In this document: positions 38,797-51,690 of the stretch, piece after piece
Numbering within the stretch: position 1 is the stretch's first letter
How the letters are laid out: every line of letters starts with the position of its first letter
Origin: Takakia lepidozioides
Taxonomy: Eukaryota > Streptophyta > Takakiopsida > Takakiales > Takakiaceae
Assembly: GCA_030704615.1 (NCBI GenBank)
Contig: CM060731.1
Span: 64,956,756 to 65,020,755 of the forward strand
Length of the DNA: 64,000 nucleotides
Direction of reading: 5' to 3'
Position numbers and translations under genes: made by a program
The notes under the pieces: generated by a model
Databases searched by the model: none
What the model saw: only the letters and a program-made list of their open reading frames with translations
What the model was told of the DNA's origin: nothing

Positions 38797-41700
38797 CCCC
38801 GCTTCCCCAGTTTCAAAATCTCAAGGCATCTAAAGCCCTGGCCCTGTTGGGGTCTCACTTTTGGGCACACACCAGACTGATGCTTATGTGAAGGGCTTTC
38901 TAGAGGATCTGGAAAGCCCAAACTGATTGTATGTGAAGGGAAGTCCCACTACTGGAATGAGTCCCTCACAAAGGTAGTGTCTTTTCCCTCTCTTTTCCGT
39001 CCAAACTGGGCTATGGCCACAAGGCTATGGCCAACAAAGGTCTTATGAGAACATCCTTTGGGCCTCCCATAGTCACAATGATGTCTTAGTCTTTTGTCCT
39101 TTTATGCTCTTAGTTCCTCTCCCCTTGGTTGTATGAGTATGTTCTCTCTCAAAGGTACTAAAGGATTCTGCAACAAGCTGGGATGCCTACACCTTGCCTA
39201 AAGTGAGGTCATCTCTACCAGACCAACCGTGGGTGAGAAGTTCTATTCCTGTGTCCTGTGGGATGAGGGTCAGATGCAGGTGTCCGCGTTTTTATCCTGA
39301 GGAGATGAATGGCTAGCCTTTGGAATTGAAAAATGGAGACTGTCGGCGGCAGTTGACTAGTCGTTTGGCTCAAAATCAAGAATTTTCGCGAAATGATGGG
39401 CCGCCTTTCTAGATCTAGATCTGTTTCTGATCTGGTTGGTGACTTTAGTTTCTCAATTCCGTCACATTTAAAGGGGGCTCGATTACAGGTAAAGTGTATT
39501 CAATTGGGCCACTTCAGTTGTGGGTGGTTCATTAAGTGTCCAGCCAATTGGCACAACCAGTGGATACCAAGACATGAGAATGCATCTCCAGACAGATGCT
39601 GTGCCATATTTCCTAGCAACACCTGGGCATGAGAAAGACCAAACTAAATGTATATAGTGCATATAAGAAGCTTGAAAAATCTCCTAAAAATTTCCAATTG
39701 CATACGGGAAGCAAGACAACAAAGCAGAGTTTTTTAAAATACCTAGAGTCTAGCTCAGAGATGTATTGCTTGAAGTCCCGAACACGTTGTGCTCGAGACA
39801 GCTCTGCACCCAGATGCCAGAGCTGTAGATGTTAGAAACTAGCTAGGCGGACTAAAATTGACGTTCCAACCATCCAAAATTGTGCCACAGGCACTCCGCA
39901 GTGGAAGCCCACAGAACAGAAGCCCACAGAACTTACTAAGATAACTAGTCCAAATTCATCTAGCTGGTTTGCGAAAAGACGGACTTCAGATATACATTCA
40001 TGCTTTCTGAAGCAGGCAGTTGTGAGTGAAGTCTGGCGGAGAATTCAGGATGCAAAATCTGATGCAGAAACAGGCGAGATATATAGATTCACAAAGCCTA
40101 AACACAGAAAACACTGACGAACACCAACGAGAGGAGAGAGGATCCTTGAAAAAGAATGATAGCAATCAGATTAAACAGATAGATAAGGTGGCATTACAAC
40201 AGAAAATTACCCTACATGGGGGTAAATGGGCCAGACATACTCTACCAGGACTACTTGCAAGGAGGGGTCCACCTACTCCTAGCAGTGCATTCATGAGTGC
40301 CTTTGGTGAAGCATATGACATAGCCTGCCATGTTCATATAATGAAATCAGTCATGGACCCCTCTCTCCATGTTCGTATTTCATTGCCTATAAACTGTACA
40401 AACATTCTACCTTTCACTAACAGCTCAATGTATCAAAATACTGCTATACCATTTGAGCACAGATGACACAACTAGCCCAGGCTTGTTGACTGCAGGATGA
40501 TGTCCAGATACACCCACCTAAATTATTAACCTAACTGCAAACTCTGCAACAAAAAGGATCTGTCGCAATTGAAAGCTGTGTAAGAGCTTGGTAGCAATCA
40601 AATAGCCTTTCACTCCAACATGAAATCTTGCCAACAGTCATTCCTGGCACCTCAAATTTTTTTAAACTGTCTAAATCTGTGATATTGATGATCAAACCTG
40701 GATGATGAAGCACAAGCCAAGTCTTCTAAAGGGTAGCATACACATTCATGCTTTACATGAAAATGAGAGAAGAGGACATGGGTGAGGACTAACAAGATAC
40801 CGTTAGACTCAGATTTGCTCGTAAATCTTAATTTATCAGTTGGAGAAGGATAGACAGCACATGACTGCAAAAACTGTAGTTTTTAGTTCAATTCTTACAA
40901 CCTCTAGATGACTAAGCACACCCGAGACACTGACAAGTGCCAATCCCAACCTTCCAATGAGAGAGGGCAAAAAAGGAGCTCGCAAGACCAAGCCCAAGGC
41001 TGCCAAACTTCAAAATGTCGCGCCTGGTTGTGGCATACCTGCAAAACATGACCTACTGCTCCCTGTCCACATTAGCCTCCCAATAGACAGAGCTTGCACT
41101 TTTGCTTTTGGACCTCAGGTGTGACTGCAGAACCAAACAGCCACAGTTCTATGGACAAAGTACCACTACCAAGTGTTGGAGTGCACCTTGTCATGTTTAC
41201 TGCACTGAGTACTACTTAAAGACTGCAGCAGAATAGAGTTATCAGCTGAGTTCCAGGGAAAACATATAAGCAGTGGAACAACTTCATTTAAAGCCAGCTT
41301 ACAGCGAGCTGGGAAAAACAAGGAGAGAGGCCAAGCCCATGGGTCTGACCCGCCAGGCAGTGGAACCTCCGCATTGAGTGCTGCCTGTACATTGCTAATG
41401 TTCTCCTCTTTGACATCCCCATTGCTTGGCTCTTCAAGACCATCAGTGGAGCTAGTGTCTGCATAGAACCATTGCCCACCTTACACCTCCTACATCTCTT
41501 CCAATGTAAACTCTCCAGTGCAGAAATACCTACACTTCGAACACTAACCCAGGCATTGTCCTGCCCCAAGTTTTACCTATCTTAAGAACACAAACCTTCC
41601 ACTTTGAGGATGTCAGTCAAAGAAATATGGGAGATATCCATTCTGATGAGGGAGGGCCCTGCCTCCATCAGCTTCTCTTTGCCCAGTGTCGTTGTCACTG

Positions 41701-44700
41701 CTATACATCTGACCAGCCCTTCGGTGTGAGATATTTAGAAACAATCAGCTGCTCACTCTTGACAGTGCATAACCAACTTCATACATTTTAACACTTAAGT
41801 CCCTTGTATAAGATCCAAGCATATCAGGCCCACATCCTAGACAGGAACACAACAAGTATTGCAAAGGCTAGCTGTACACAATGGTATCTGGAGCAATGCA
41901 TGCAATTAAGAACGGAGACCACAATGGGAGCTACCTCATGCCAGCTGCACGTGCCGCCTGTACACCTGCCAATGCGTCCTCTACCACCACACACTGCAAT
42001 GCAATGTCAACCCATTAACAACAGCCCAAGGGGGTAGCAGTATAGGCACACAACCCACCTTGGCACTTGTGCCAGCCCCTGTGTGTCTGCAGCTGCCATG
42101 CGAGGCCTGACACCAAGCTGCCTGGGGAATGGAAAGGGAATGAAGTGGGGATTTTCCATTGTCACCAGACAAACCTGTTTTTTTCTTCCCCTATAAGGAA
42201 AACAAAAACAGAGGCTTAGAACATAAGGATGTTCTTTACATTTGGACACTGAACTTCAGGTTGGGAACTCAAGGAGATTCATATTCCCTTGTGGGTATTC
42301 TCATACTAGACTCTGTTTCTAACATGATGAAAGGCCTCTTTCATGAATGAAATGAAATTGGTACATTGCGCATGACTTAGAAACTGTTCAACTTTGCTGT
42401 GTATTTGACTACCGGGGAACCACACCAATCCATGCTTTCCTCAACCGTCATAAAGTGTGAGCACCTCCAAATCATCTAGCTTCCTATGTATATCAATATT
42501 TGAATAAATCTCATAGCTGGATGAGTATATAGAAATGGGGGACCTCTCTTTCAGAGAATGAGATACCTCATCAGGAGATAAACCGAGAGCCCTGGCAGCT
42601 GCCAAAAAAATGTCTGGAGCAGGCTTCAAATTTTCAAACAGATCTGCTGAGACCACCGCATCAAAGCTGTTCCCAAGCCAATTCCCATCAGTCACACACA
42701 GCCTTGGTCTATATCAACTTTTAGCATGTCACGAAGTCTTCACTGAAGAATCCATGGAGTTGAGGGCAAAACACTTTACATGAGAAGACATTAATACTTC
42801 ATACATCTACCAGAAGCAGATGTGCACATTTATACAGTTTATTTGGAAAACAGACCTGCCCAAATTGTAGGATCTCTAAGAAAACCTTACTAAAACCTGT
42901 AGAGATTAGAAAAAGATTGGGCTTATTGCCAACTTTTTAACCTCTAATGCAGGATACAATACCACAACCCTACCTTCCTTGTCCAACATGCGCCCAACAA
43001 GCTATTTGCAAATGGTTATGCCAGAATGCCTGAATCAGAATTTACTTTCAGTTTTTCCTTCAGCATTGTGGAGATAATTCCAAAAATAGCTTTCCGGCAA
43101 TGACGTACCAAACTGCTCATCCCATTAACACTTCCTTTCCCTAACTTCAGATGCGAGAAACTTCTCCAGACGTTCTGACAAGCAACTGGTAGATAATAAT
43201 AGGCATTATGAAGGATGATACATATGTATGTCACAGAAGTATGAGTATGTTAGATGTATACTTGGACTGCGGCAAGCCTGCTGCTGCAAGGTTTGCATCC
43301 ACCTTGATCCGGTCTGCACTTGATGCCACTGCCAGCTTGAGCCCTGCTTTCTTACACTGCCATCCACGCCTTCTTTTAGGCCATTCATACCTCCTTGGAC
43401 ATCAAGCTCATTAAGATTAATAAGGACAGCAAGTGCACTGTTGCCTTCTGTACAAGTCTAGACTGTTCGGGAACTAACTACAAATGTCATCTCAAAGGTG
43501 CTATCCATCATCTGAGATAAAGAAAGCGTACCTGCAAAATCAGATCCAACGCCCCTGGATAACCAAGGCCCGAGTCAGGCTGCGCATACTGTCACATCCA
43601 ACAATCGGTGCCTGAATTAGTCTCTCTCCAATTCAACTATACCTTGACCCTCCAACCACAAAATGATCTAGTCTCTTGCTTGCTATCAGAAAAGACATTG
43701 CATTGCACAAGAATTTCCAGTCGATAGGCAGAGTAGGCAGGCCATCCATACCTATGTGAAACAAACACACATTATTCATTACAACTAGACATTGAAGGGA
43801 GCAAGAATCCACCGGTTCATGGAACCTGGCGAGCACAACTAAATGGCACAAAAATCAGAAATCGCATAATTCCGTCATTGCTTCTTCAAGAAAGTGAAAA
43901 CAAATCAATTATTGAACCCAGACAAGCACAATTAAAAGGCATCAAAGTCACAGTACCTTTTCTATGTAAATTTCAAAGAATCGCTTTTTTGCTGACACTG
44001 GATCAAATTGGTCGACTCCATACTTTCCAGCCACCCCTCCAAGAAAGTTGGCCTCACCTGTTACATCCATATTACTTGCCTTAACACAAGGGAGCCCCAC
44101 ACAAATGTTTGCTTCCCTCTGAAATCATGATAATCTCTCCAAAAATCTCCCTCTCTCGCCCTATCTTCCAATGAGACTGGCACTGCACCTGAAGCATCCA
44201 GCTGGTACTCCATACCATCCCATTGGCACTCAGAGTATCGTTGTGGCTATAATCCCAGTGACACTATCCTTAATGAACCTTTCGTCGAATTAAATGCCAA
44301 GGTCCAATTTCTGAGATAGAGTCTCCCACAAATCTTGCAGAAAACTCAAGATTTTGACTTTGAAAGATTTTTGAAAATGGATTCAGCTCGAGCATACTCC
44401 CAAATGTATACTGGCATTGAGACTGCTGAGGCAATAGGTTTCAACGCGGTGGATAATAGCTCTCACTGCAATCAATTACGGAGTATGGGATGGGTGCTCT
44501 CCTCCTTATTTCCACTCCGCTCCTCTCAACCACCAGAAATTGAAGGGTGTATGGTCGTCCAATTCCCTACCGCACCTCAATCCTCAAAAAAGGCGATACG
44601 AATAATTGAAGTCGAGATTTTCCAGGGGAATTGCTAGCACGAGCATATACAGTGCTGTGAATGCGTGAGAGAGAGAGCGGTACCAGTGCCCATAAAGGGA

Positions 44701-45089
44701 ACGAAATCAGAAGCGGAAACATTTATCCCAAGCTCAGAAAATAACGCAACGCCAGCTTCGCGAGAGGGTTCTTCGCTGTCACAGAGCACACCATCCATAT
44801 CGAGCAGCACGCCCCGCACAGTGGACCACTGCTTCTCAGCCTCTGAAACACTAACCTCCTGCGTACTGCTCGCATAATTCAGGGGAGGCTCTCTATCCCC
44901 TCCAATTCTCCTGTGCACCGAGATTTCGCGCTTACCAAGATGTGGGCAGCTCATGGGCTTGCACCCAAAATGCAGGCTACTCTTTGGTGATCTATAAATT
45001 CTGCGAGTAGGTGGAATTAGGCATGGTGGGCACGGCCGTATCCGTTGAATGCAATGACAATGCGGACGCACAGAGATACAGAGCGCCAT
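31481..45089 (-). CDS. SOQ1: SOQ1: HAD-thioredoxin-NHL thylakoid protein
   Basis: 28 exons, minus strand: 45089-44684, 44057-43957, 43588-43532, 43356-43262, 42666-42567, 41993-41935, 41708-41596, 41458-41350, 41038-40951, 40324-40246, 39803-39743, 38673-38598, 37743-37633, 37507-37412, 37077-36955, 36658-36461, 36200-36096, 35422-35358, 34986-34893, 34747-34590, 34295-34246, 33988-33867, 33645-33538, 32974-32882, 32618-32582, 32475-32222, 32081-31926, 31636-31481. Phases close throughout to 1089 aa (Arabidopsis SOQ1 ~1055). Transit peptide ~1-75; HAD domain with [13 protein letters not shown] (D97, D99) to ~310; a hydrophobic segment ([18 protein letters not shown], ~355-375) that anchors it in the thylakoid; thioredoxin-like domain with [15 protein letters not shown] (CINC, C464/C467); NHL repeats ~560-930 ([34 protein letters not shown]); C-terminal beta domain. 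In Arabidopsis SOQ1 prevents formation of the slow antenna quenching qH; function is inferred from the complete, intact architecture. The exon 8 donor (GG|GTCAGA) is the weakest junction. Confidence 0.96.
35685..35785 (+). mobile_element. Possible SINE tail inside a SOQ1 intron
   Basis: CAAGGTTATTTTTTCCTC, AGAGGCTCTGTTCC and an A-rich tail (AAAACAAGAACAAAAACAAAAAC) resemble the SINE body and tail at 19940-20182. The head is missing, so the call is weak. Confidence 0.35.
38764..38793. repeat. (CT)n microsatellite in a SOQ1 intron
   Basis: About fifteen uninterrupted CT dinucleotides between SOQ1 exons 11 and 12. A likely length polymorphism. Confidence 0.9.
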
Positions 45090-45277
45090 AGCTGCTAAGG
45101 AGCTCGCACGCTAGGAAGTGCAGCTTGTGCTTGTGTGCGTTTGGATAGACTGTCGCATCCTGGCCTCTCGCACCGTGGAACAGAATATCCCTTGTGGATA
45201 GAATATCCATGTTATGGATCCACACAGGCTGGGCGACAATAGCAGAGTTTAGTCCAGCGAGGGCATTGACGTGGTCA

Positions 45278-45321
45278 CTTGCTTGAATGCATACAGTCTG
45301 ACTTGTATGCATTCAAGCAAG
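45278..45321. promoter_or_regulatory. Perfect 18-bp hairpin upstream of SOQ1
   Basis: CTTGCTTGAATGCATACA (45278-45295) is followed after 8 bases by its exact reverse complement (45304-45321). It lies ~190 bases upstream of the SOQ1 start codon, in the presumed promoter or 5' leader. Function unknown. Confidence 0.7.
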
Positions 45322-45436
45322 ACATCTTTTTGAAAACGTTCGCGATTTTGTATGGAACTCCTGTGTCGAGACGGCCAAGAACTCCCGTGACTTCACATTC
45401 ACACTATCCCATCATCACCCGGTGACGTTTCAGCTT

Positions 45437-45470
45437 GGTACTCTGTTTTGGAGTTGCAAAACAGAGTACC
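45437..45470. promoter_or_regulatory. Perfect 14-bp hairpin upstream of SOQ1
   Basis: GGTACTCTGTTTTG (45437-45450) and CAAAACAGAGTACC (45457-45470) are exact reverse complements with a 6-base loop. It lies ~350 bases upstream of the SOQ1 start codon, near the first hairpin. Confidence 0.7.
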
Positions 45471-46560
45471 CTGTTGGAGCCATCATGGTGAATAAAGGAT
45501 CGCAAATGAGGGGCCTGTTCTCTCTTGAAGGAGGACAGAACTTATTGTTGTCATCTTCAAGAAGGAGATCCTATTTTACACGACGTTACCGCTATTCCCT
45601 TTCTGGTTCTTCCTACACTTGCCAGAGTAGATTTGTGGCGAAGTGGTCTCAGGTCTTTCTGTCTCTCTCTTTGAAGATGCACAGTTGGAAGATACGTTGC
45701 TTTCTTGGTGGCCTCTGCTCTGACATGTTTTGGTAGTATCATTTTCAGCTTACTGACTGAATACATTTGTGAAGAAACTGTATGGTCGAACTGGGTTTAT
45801 GGTTTGCACTGCGCAGAAGTTAAACTTGAATCAGGGGGAATGGGGTGAGGTTGAGTGGCATGAGCTTGCAGTATCTAAAGGTGTACCTCATCATGAGTGT
45901 CGCGGCCACATACTTAGAGCAGCTCAATGTGCTTGCAGCAGCAGCCTACATGGACCCTGCCACATATTACGACGTGCATGCCCCCCGTCCCTGCCATCCT
46001 GCACGACTAGAATCTCTGAGTTGCAAACCATTACACGTCAAATGCATTCAGTACTTCAATCCGGTCATCATATGACTGCTAGATTCAAGCAATGTCTGTG
46101 ACGTTACGTTGCAGCTCAAGACGGAAGTCGTACACGTCCGCGGCAACGGCCGCCGTTAAGGTCGTCCTAGTTCTTCACAACTCTCTGCCCGGAGCTCTCC
46201 CATGGCGCACGTAGGGGCGGTTCATGGAGTTGTGGCATTGCCATATCCCGACTGCTGTTTTGCTGCAGCGGCCTATGCAAGATTGGAAGGTGCCTCTGCT
46301 GGGACCTTGGATTCGCTCAAATCGTCATCGCGTCGGTTGTCTGATGGCACCGATCTTCTCGTTATGGGCTCTATCAGCAGGTTCACAGTTCTTGACCTCC
46401 CTTCCTACTGGACGTAAGTGCATGCCCACGTTGAGGGGGGTTGTAACCTCCGGAGAACCTGAACACATGTACAGCTTATACACCAACACTGAATTGTGCC
46501 GATATGGGTTTCCCGATACCACTTGTGGGTAAGGCGAGAATGTATTCATTTTTGTTGTGG
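45471..46560. other. Intergenic spacer between SOQ1 and the PPR pseudogene
   Basis: Divergent spacer. Open frames at 45422-45736, 45769-46101 and 46202-46532 show no recognisable motif. I looked for a PDF first half (WWDNR-type) that would pair with the half at 46605 and did not find one. Confidence 0.4.
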
Positions 46561-48906
46561 GGACAGGGATAGCTGAAGGAGGTAGTGTTGGAGGGTGGGT
46601 GCAGATCAATCCGAGCCAACCAAATTTCAGGAAGAAGAGTACCAACGAGATACTGTGGATTGATAGCTACAAGAAACTGGCGTGGATAGGTGGTGAACTG
46701 GAACCAACAGTAGCACAGGTGTTTGAATCTGGCACCTCCACCATGACTACTACTACTTTTGAAAGAAGACCAAAGGAGAGGGTCCACTCTAACTGTTCTC
46801 TCATTCCTGGGGATGTGAGGAGGCTCTCTAAGGCAGGACAACTGAAAAAGAAAGGCAATGCAACCAAGGGAGCATTTCGGTAGACTCCAATACTTATGTG
46901 TGTCTCTTGCAGGAGTGCGTCAAGATAAAAGGCTTAGCAGAGGGAAAGCAAGTGCATGCCCACATTATTGAAAGTGGAGTTAAGCCAAGCATTTTTGTAT
47001 ACAACAGCCTCGTTAACATGTATGCCAAGTGTGGGAGCGTGGTGGATGCATGCCTATTGTTTGACAAAATGCCTGAACGAGATAGATTTACGTGGAACAT
47101 AATGATGGCAGGATATGTCAAGCATGGGTGTGGTAGGGAGGCCTTGGAGATATATGAGGAAATGCTATGGGAAGGGGTGAGCCCCAACAATGTTACATTC
47201 ACTTGTGTCCTCACAGCGTGCGGCAGCCTAGGAGCCCTGGAAAAGGGCAAAGAGGTCCATGCTGATATCATCAAAGCCGGAGCTGACCCAGATGTCATTC
47301 TGGAGACTGCCCTTGCTTCAATGTATGCCAAATGCGGGAGCATGCAGGATGTACGTCGAGTGTTTGACAGTATGGCTGAAAGAGATGTGGCCTCATGGAA
47401 TGCGATGATTGCAGGATATGCTCAGCATGGGTGTGAGAGGGAGGCTTTCGAGATCTATCAGCAAATGATACGGGAAGAAGTCGGACGAGCTCACTTTCAT
47501 TTGTGTGCTCCATGCTTGCCTTGGAGCCCTAGAAAAAGTCAAAGAGATTCATGCTGACATCATCAAAGCTGGAGTTGAGCCAAATATCAATCTGGAGAAT
47601 ACTCTTGTTGACATGTATGCCAAATGTGGGAGCATGAAGGATGCACGTCAAGTTTTCGACAATATGTCTGAGCAAAATGTGGTCTCGTGGAGTGCAATGA
47701 TTGGAGGATATGCTCAGCACGGCTGTGGTAGGGAGGCTTTGGAGACCTATGAGCAAATGATGAGCGCCAGGGTGATTCCCAACCAGGTCACATATGTTTG
47801 CGTTCTTAATGCATGTGCCGTCCTGGCAGCCCTCGAAAAGGGAAAAGAGGTCTATGCTGACATCATCAAAGCTGCAATTGCGCCAGATATTATTCTCGAG
47901 AATGCCCTTGTCAACATGTACGCCAAATGCGGGAGCATTAAAGATGCATTCCTAGTCTTCGACAATATGGCTCGACGTGATGTAGTGTCATGGAGTGCAA
48001 TGATAGCAGGATATGCCCAGCACGGTTGTGGTAGGGAGTCCCTGCAACTATTTGAACAAATGCAACAGGTAGGCACTAAGCCAAATGGTATCACATTTCT
48101 CTGTGTTCTCTCTGTTTGTAGCCATGTGGGCCTAGTGGATGAAGGCTGTCACTACTTTGGTTCCATGAGTCAATATCATGGCATCACCCCTGCGGTGGAG
48201 CATTTTGGCTGCATGGGTGGACCTTCTTGGCCGTGCAGGGCAACTGGATGAGGCGGAGGACTTAATTAAGAAAATGCCAATGGAACCAGGTGCTGCGGTT
48301 TGGGGGGCCTTGCTTGGTGCTTGCGAAATTCATGGTGATGTGGTGCGAGGAGAATGGGCTGCAAAATGTCTTCTTAAATGGGATCCTCAACATGCCTATC
48401 CTTATGTGCTGCTATCGAATATATATGCTGCAGCTGGCAGGTGGGATGATACAGTAAAAGTGAGAAGAATGATGAAGGACCGGGGTGTCAGAAAAGAGCC
48501 TGGTCACTGCTGCATTGAGGTCAACAAACAGGTGCGTATATTTCTTGTAGATGACAAATTGCATCCACAAATCAAGGAAATCCATGCTCAGCTGGAGAGA
48601 TTATCTGGGCAGATGAAGGAGGCTGGGTATGTGCCTGACACGCGCTTTGCATTGCGTGATGTGGAGGAGGAGCAAAAGGAATTTTCTCTTTGTCACCATA
48701 GTGAAAAGCTGGCCATTGCTTTTGGGCTGATCAGCACTTCCCCTGGGATGCGTCTTCTTGTCATCAAGAACCTTCGGGTTTGTGGTGACTGCCATACGGC
48801 CACCAAGTTCATCTCAAAGATTGTTGAGCGAGAAATCATAGTACGGGATACCAATCGTTTTCACCACTTCAAAGATGGGCTTTGTTCTTGTGGGGATTAC
48901 TGGTGA
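46561..48906 (+). pseudogene. PPR-DYW gene broken by three frameshifts
   Basis: Homologous over its length to the 56.8-60.4 kb gene. It starts with a degenerate PDF second half (from 46605 after GTGCAG: PNFRKKSTNEILWIDSYKK), then about four PPR triplets (each with MYAKCGS), an E region and a complete DYW domain ([26 protein letters not shown], stop at 48906). The frame is broken at ~46840-46880 (4 bases fewer than the paralogue), at ~47481-47485 (about 5 bases missing) and at ~48215 (one extra G in GCATGGGTGG). All three are indels, so C-to-U or U-to-C editing could not repair them. The frames between breaks stay long and open, so it died recently. A shorter in-frame product is possible only from internal starts. 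Confidence 0.9.
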
Positions 48907-50179
48907 AGCAACATCCATGAAGGTACATTGCTTCAAATGTGAAGGTGGATAGGTCATGGATGAAAGATAGGGGTGGCCTGCAAGGAGTAGGGATGGCAAA
49001 GGGGACTGCAAAAGAAGGTAAGCTATGTTAGCCGCTTAGTCATGTTTATAGTGTTTATGATCTTCGTTTAAGCTCTAGAAATATGAAGACCTGAAGCTTT
49101 TGGGCTTTGTTGAATGTGCCTTAAGAGAACTCACTCCAGAATGAAGGTTCCTTGCAGGCCTTCACAAGTCAGTCTCCTGAACCTACATCCGATATAGTTG
49201 AATAAGCTTCTAGTTTGAAAACCATATTGCACTCCAACCCCTTGGGTGTAAGGAGTTCGGGCATATGGACTGCAGCTTTGAAGCATATTTCAAGAGCTTC
49301 AGGTTTCTTTAAGCTTCTATTTTTCAACGAAATTTCACAAACTCCAGAAAAGTGACCAATTGGCTTGTGGAGCTCACCTCCTTGTTACATGTCAAGTATC
49401 TCAACTTGAAGCGTTATTTGGAGGATGCGACATCCTACGTAGAGCTTTATCACTAAACAGGAGTCTAACTCTATTGAGGAGGTTGGCCACTTGTTTTTAT
49501 GTTACACGGTGTTCCCCCAAGTGGAGGTGCTGGAATTCCTATGTACTACTCTTCACTGTGATTCCATATAACAGTTCTGCAATGCATAGAAAAGACGAGC
49601 TTGAACTGTTGAGACAGAGATGTAAGTACATATTGACATTTCTATTAAATAGTAGACGGTTCTGCGGACAAATGTAAACAGTTTAAAGAGTCACACAAGT
49701 GGCAATATAGTACAGTATTTGCAAAAGTACAGCAGAGCAATGAGAAGATATCTAAATTACCGAACAACAAACTACAATGATAAAAGGGCAGTTGAAAAGT
49801 GATCACATATCTAAACTGCGGGTTTCGGATATCTGTGTGTTGAACTTGTATGAAATTGTGTCCCGTTCAGAAGCACGACGATCCCAGTGTCTCCAGCCCT
49901 ACTTCGCCAGCCCCAAGCACTCCACCTTGAAGACAAGCCCCAAGGCTCGATCCCATTGGACTGCTCTCCACCCGTACTTCACCAAGCCCCAACCGTCTCT
50001 TGACCTGCCACTACTCCCCTATACTCTTGCATGCAACAACCAAAACCACAACCACTAGTGAGTTGTTTCTCACCTGTGCCGACAATAGTAGAGCTATCTA
50101 AAAAGTAATAAACTAGTGAACTCCAAATGGCTATACCTACCTACAGAACTATCTAGAAAGTAGAACTATGTTATCTAGC
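48907..50179. other. Intergenic, no gene
   Basis: The 3' region of the PPR pseudogene followed by sequence without supported features. Short open frames at 49360-49677 and 49777-50058 show no domain. Confidence 0.45.
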
Positions 50180-50600
50180 CACTCCTAAAAGAGGCTGTTC
50201 ATCGGCGTGCTGAAAGTTGCCGACGCATTGGTGAGCCCAAATGGCATCACCAAAAACTCATATGAACCATACCTTATCATGCACGTCGTTTTTTCCTCTT
50301 CTCCTTCCGCTACCTAAATCTGATAGTAACCTGAGCGCAAGTCGATCCGATTGAAATACTTTGCGCCTATCAACTATCTGCCAACCGATCGAAGAGGTCG
50401 TCAATACTTGGCAAAGGGTAAGTGACGTTTTTATAGTCACCTTGTTCAAAGCCCTGTAATCAACACATATCTGCAGCGTCCTATCCTTTTCATCTGCAAA
50501 TAGCATGGGCTCCGTAGGGTGACTTACTTGACCGGATGTATCCATTTGCCATGAGGTCCTTGAGCTGTTCCTCAGCTCCACCAACTCTCTATGGCTCAAT
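50180..50600 (-). mobile_element. Ty3/gypsy reverse-transcriptase remnant
   Basis: On the minus strand a frame reads TEPMLFADEKDRTLQICVDY then RALNKVTIK, the classic start of the gypsy RT domain. After frame changes it continues as [10 protein letters not shown]-like degenerate text corresponding to the usual MPFGLTNA region (near 50215-50250). No protease, integrase or LTR was found nearby, so this is a short fossil. Confidence 0.8.
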
Positions 50601-51240
50601 TGGTAAGGCGCCTTATTCAGGTATGTGTACTATACAAATTTATGTGTACATATATATATTTATTTATATTTACTTTATGTTTATTGTATTTGTTTTCACT
50701 TGATATTTGATAAAGTTGTAAATCAAGATAGCTTTGGAATGATGCTAGAATTGATATCTCATACCGGCTAGTATTGTGGTCATGATACTCATACTCATAC
50801 CAATATCTAGAAAAAATACATCCACCGTTATATACACCAGACTGGTATGAAAGTTTTGTGATGGGTCTGGTATCAGGACCAGTCTGGTATGTCCTACACC
50901 TGATACCAGACCAACACTGGTCTTGACCTATTCCAATACCTTGGAATAGCCAATACCTAGAGGAATTATGGTTACAATGAATATTTGGACATCACTACGC
51001 TGATTTGGGGGTCAATTGGACAAGATGGTCTTTTAAATACCCCCTTCGTCCTAGATCGTGTTAACAAACACCATTGCTATATTATCGAAGAGCTTCTTTT
51101 AAACATAAGACAAACGAGTCTTGGCATCACAAAACTTTCTCTCTCCCCCCCCACCCCCCCCCACATGAATCTAGCAATGAGATTTGAACTTTGATGGCAT
51201 TCTCTATGTCCTCAACGCTCTTCTTGCATGACAATATGTA
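50601..51240. other. AT-rich intergenic stretch
   Basis: No gene. CTCTATGGCTCAATTGGTAA at 50585-50604 resembles a SINE/tRNA A-box. Around 50800-50950 ACCAGTCTGGTAT-type words are repeated in both orientations. Confidence 0.4.
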
Positions 51241-51241
51241 C

Positions 51242-51690
51242 TTTATAAACCCATACTAGGGTAGCATGTGCCGTTGGCCCAAGCGTCTAGGGTCATGTAA
51301 GCCCAAGTGCAATCTCCTATGCATTCAAGTGCATCTCCTATGTCTAGGCCCAAGTATGACCTCCAGGGTAGCCTATGCCGTTGGCCCAAGTGTCCAATGT
51401 CATCTAAGTCCAAGTGCATCAATATATGAAGGAAGCCATATCTAATCATTTTTTTCCACAGAGCCTACGATCAGATTGAACCAGAGACCCTTGATATCTC
51501 TCCTGTCGAGGCTCCAACCATTGTCCCAGGAATGCCCACTTTGCTATTTTTCGTGAATCTCCAACGACCAAAAGTACTTGGAATTCCACATCTCCCACAC
51601 CATAGGTCCAAAAATTATGAGACCAAGCCCGTGCACCCCTCCTCGTCGAGGGCTTTCCAATGGTACCAAGCACCAGGGCTGGAGAGAGAC
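51242..51690 (-). repeat. Foldback-family copy (single arm plus flank)
   Basis: 51478-51690 matches the left arm of the element at 1-576 (GTCGAGGCTCCAACCATTGTC, in positions 51505-51525; CACCCCTCCTCGTCGAGGG). 51242-51475 matches the 577-770 flank in reverse complement (CCGTTGGCCCAAG, CTCCTATGCATTCAAGTGC). This preserved order defines a unit of at least 450 bp. Confidence 0.8.
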
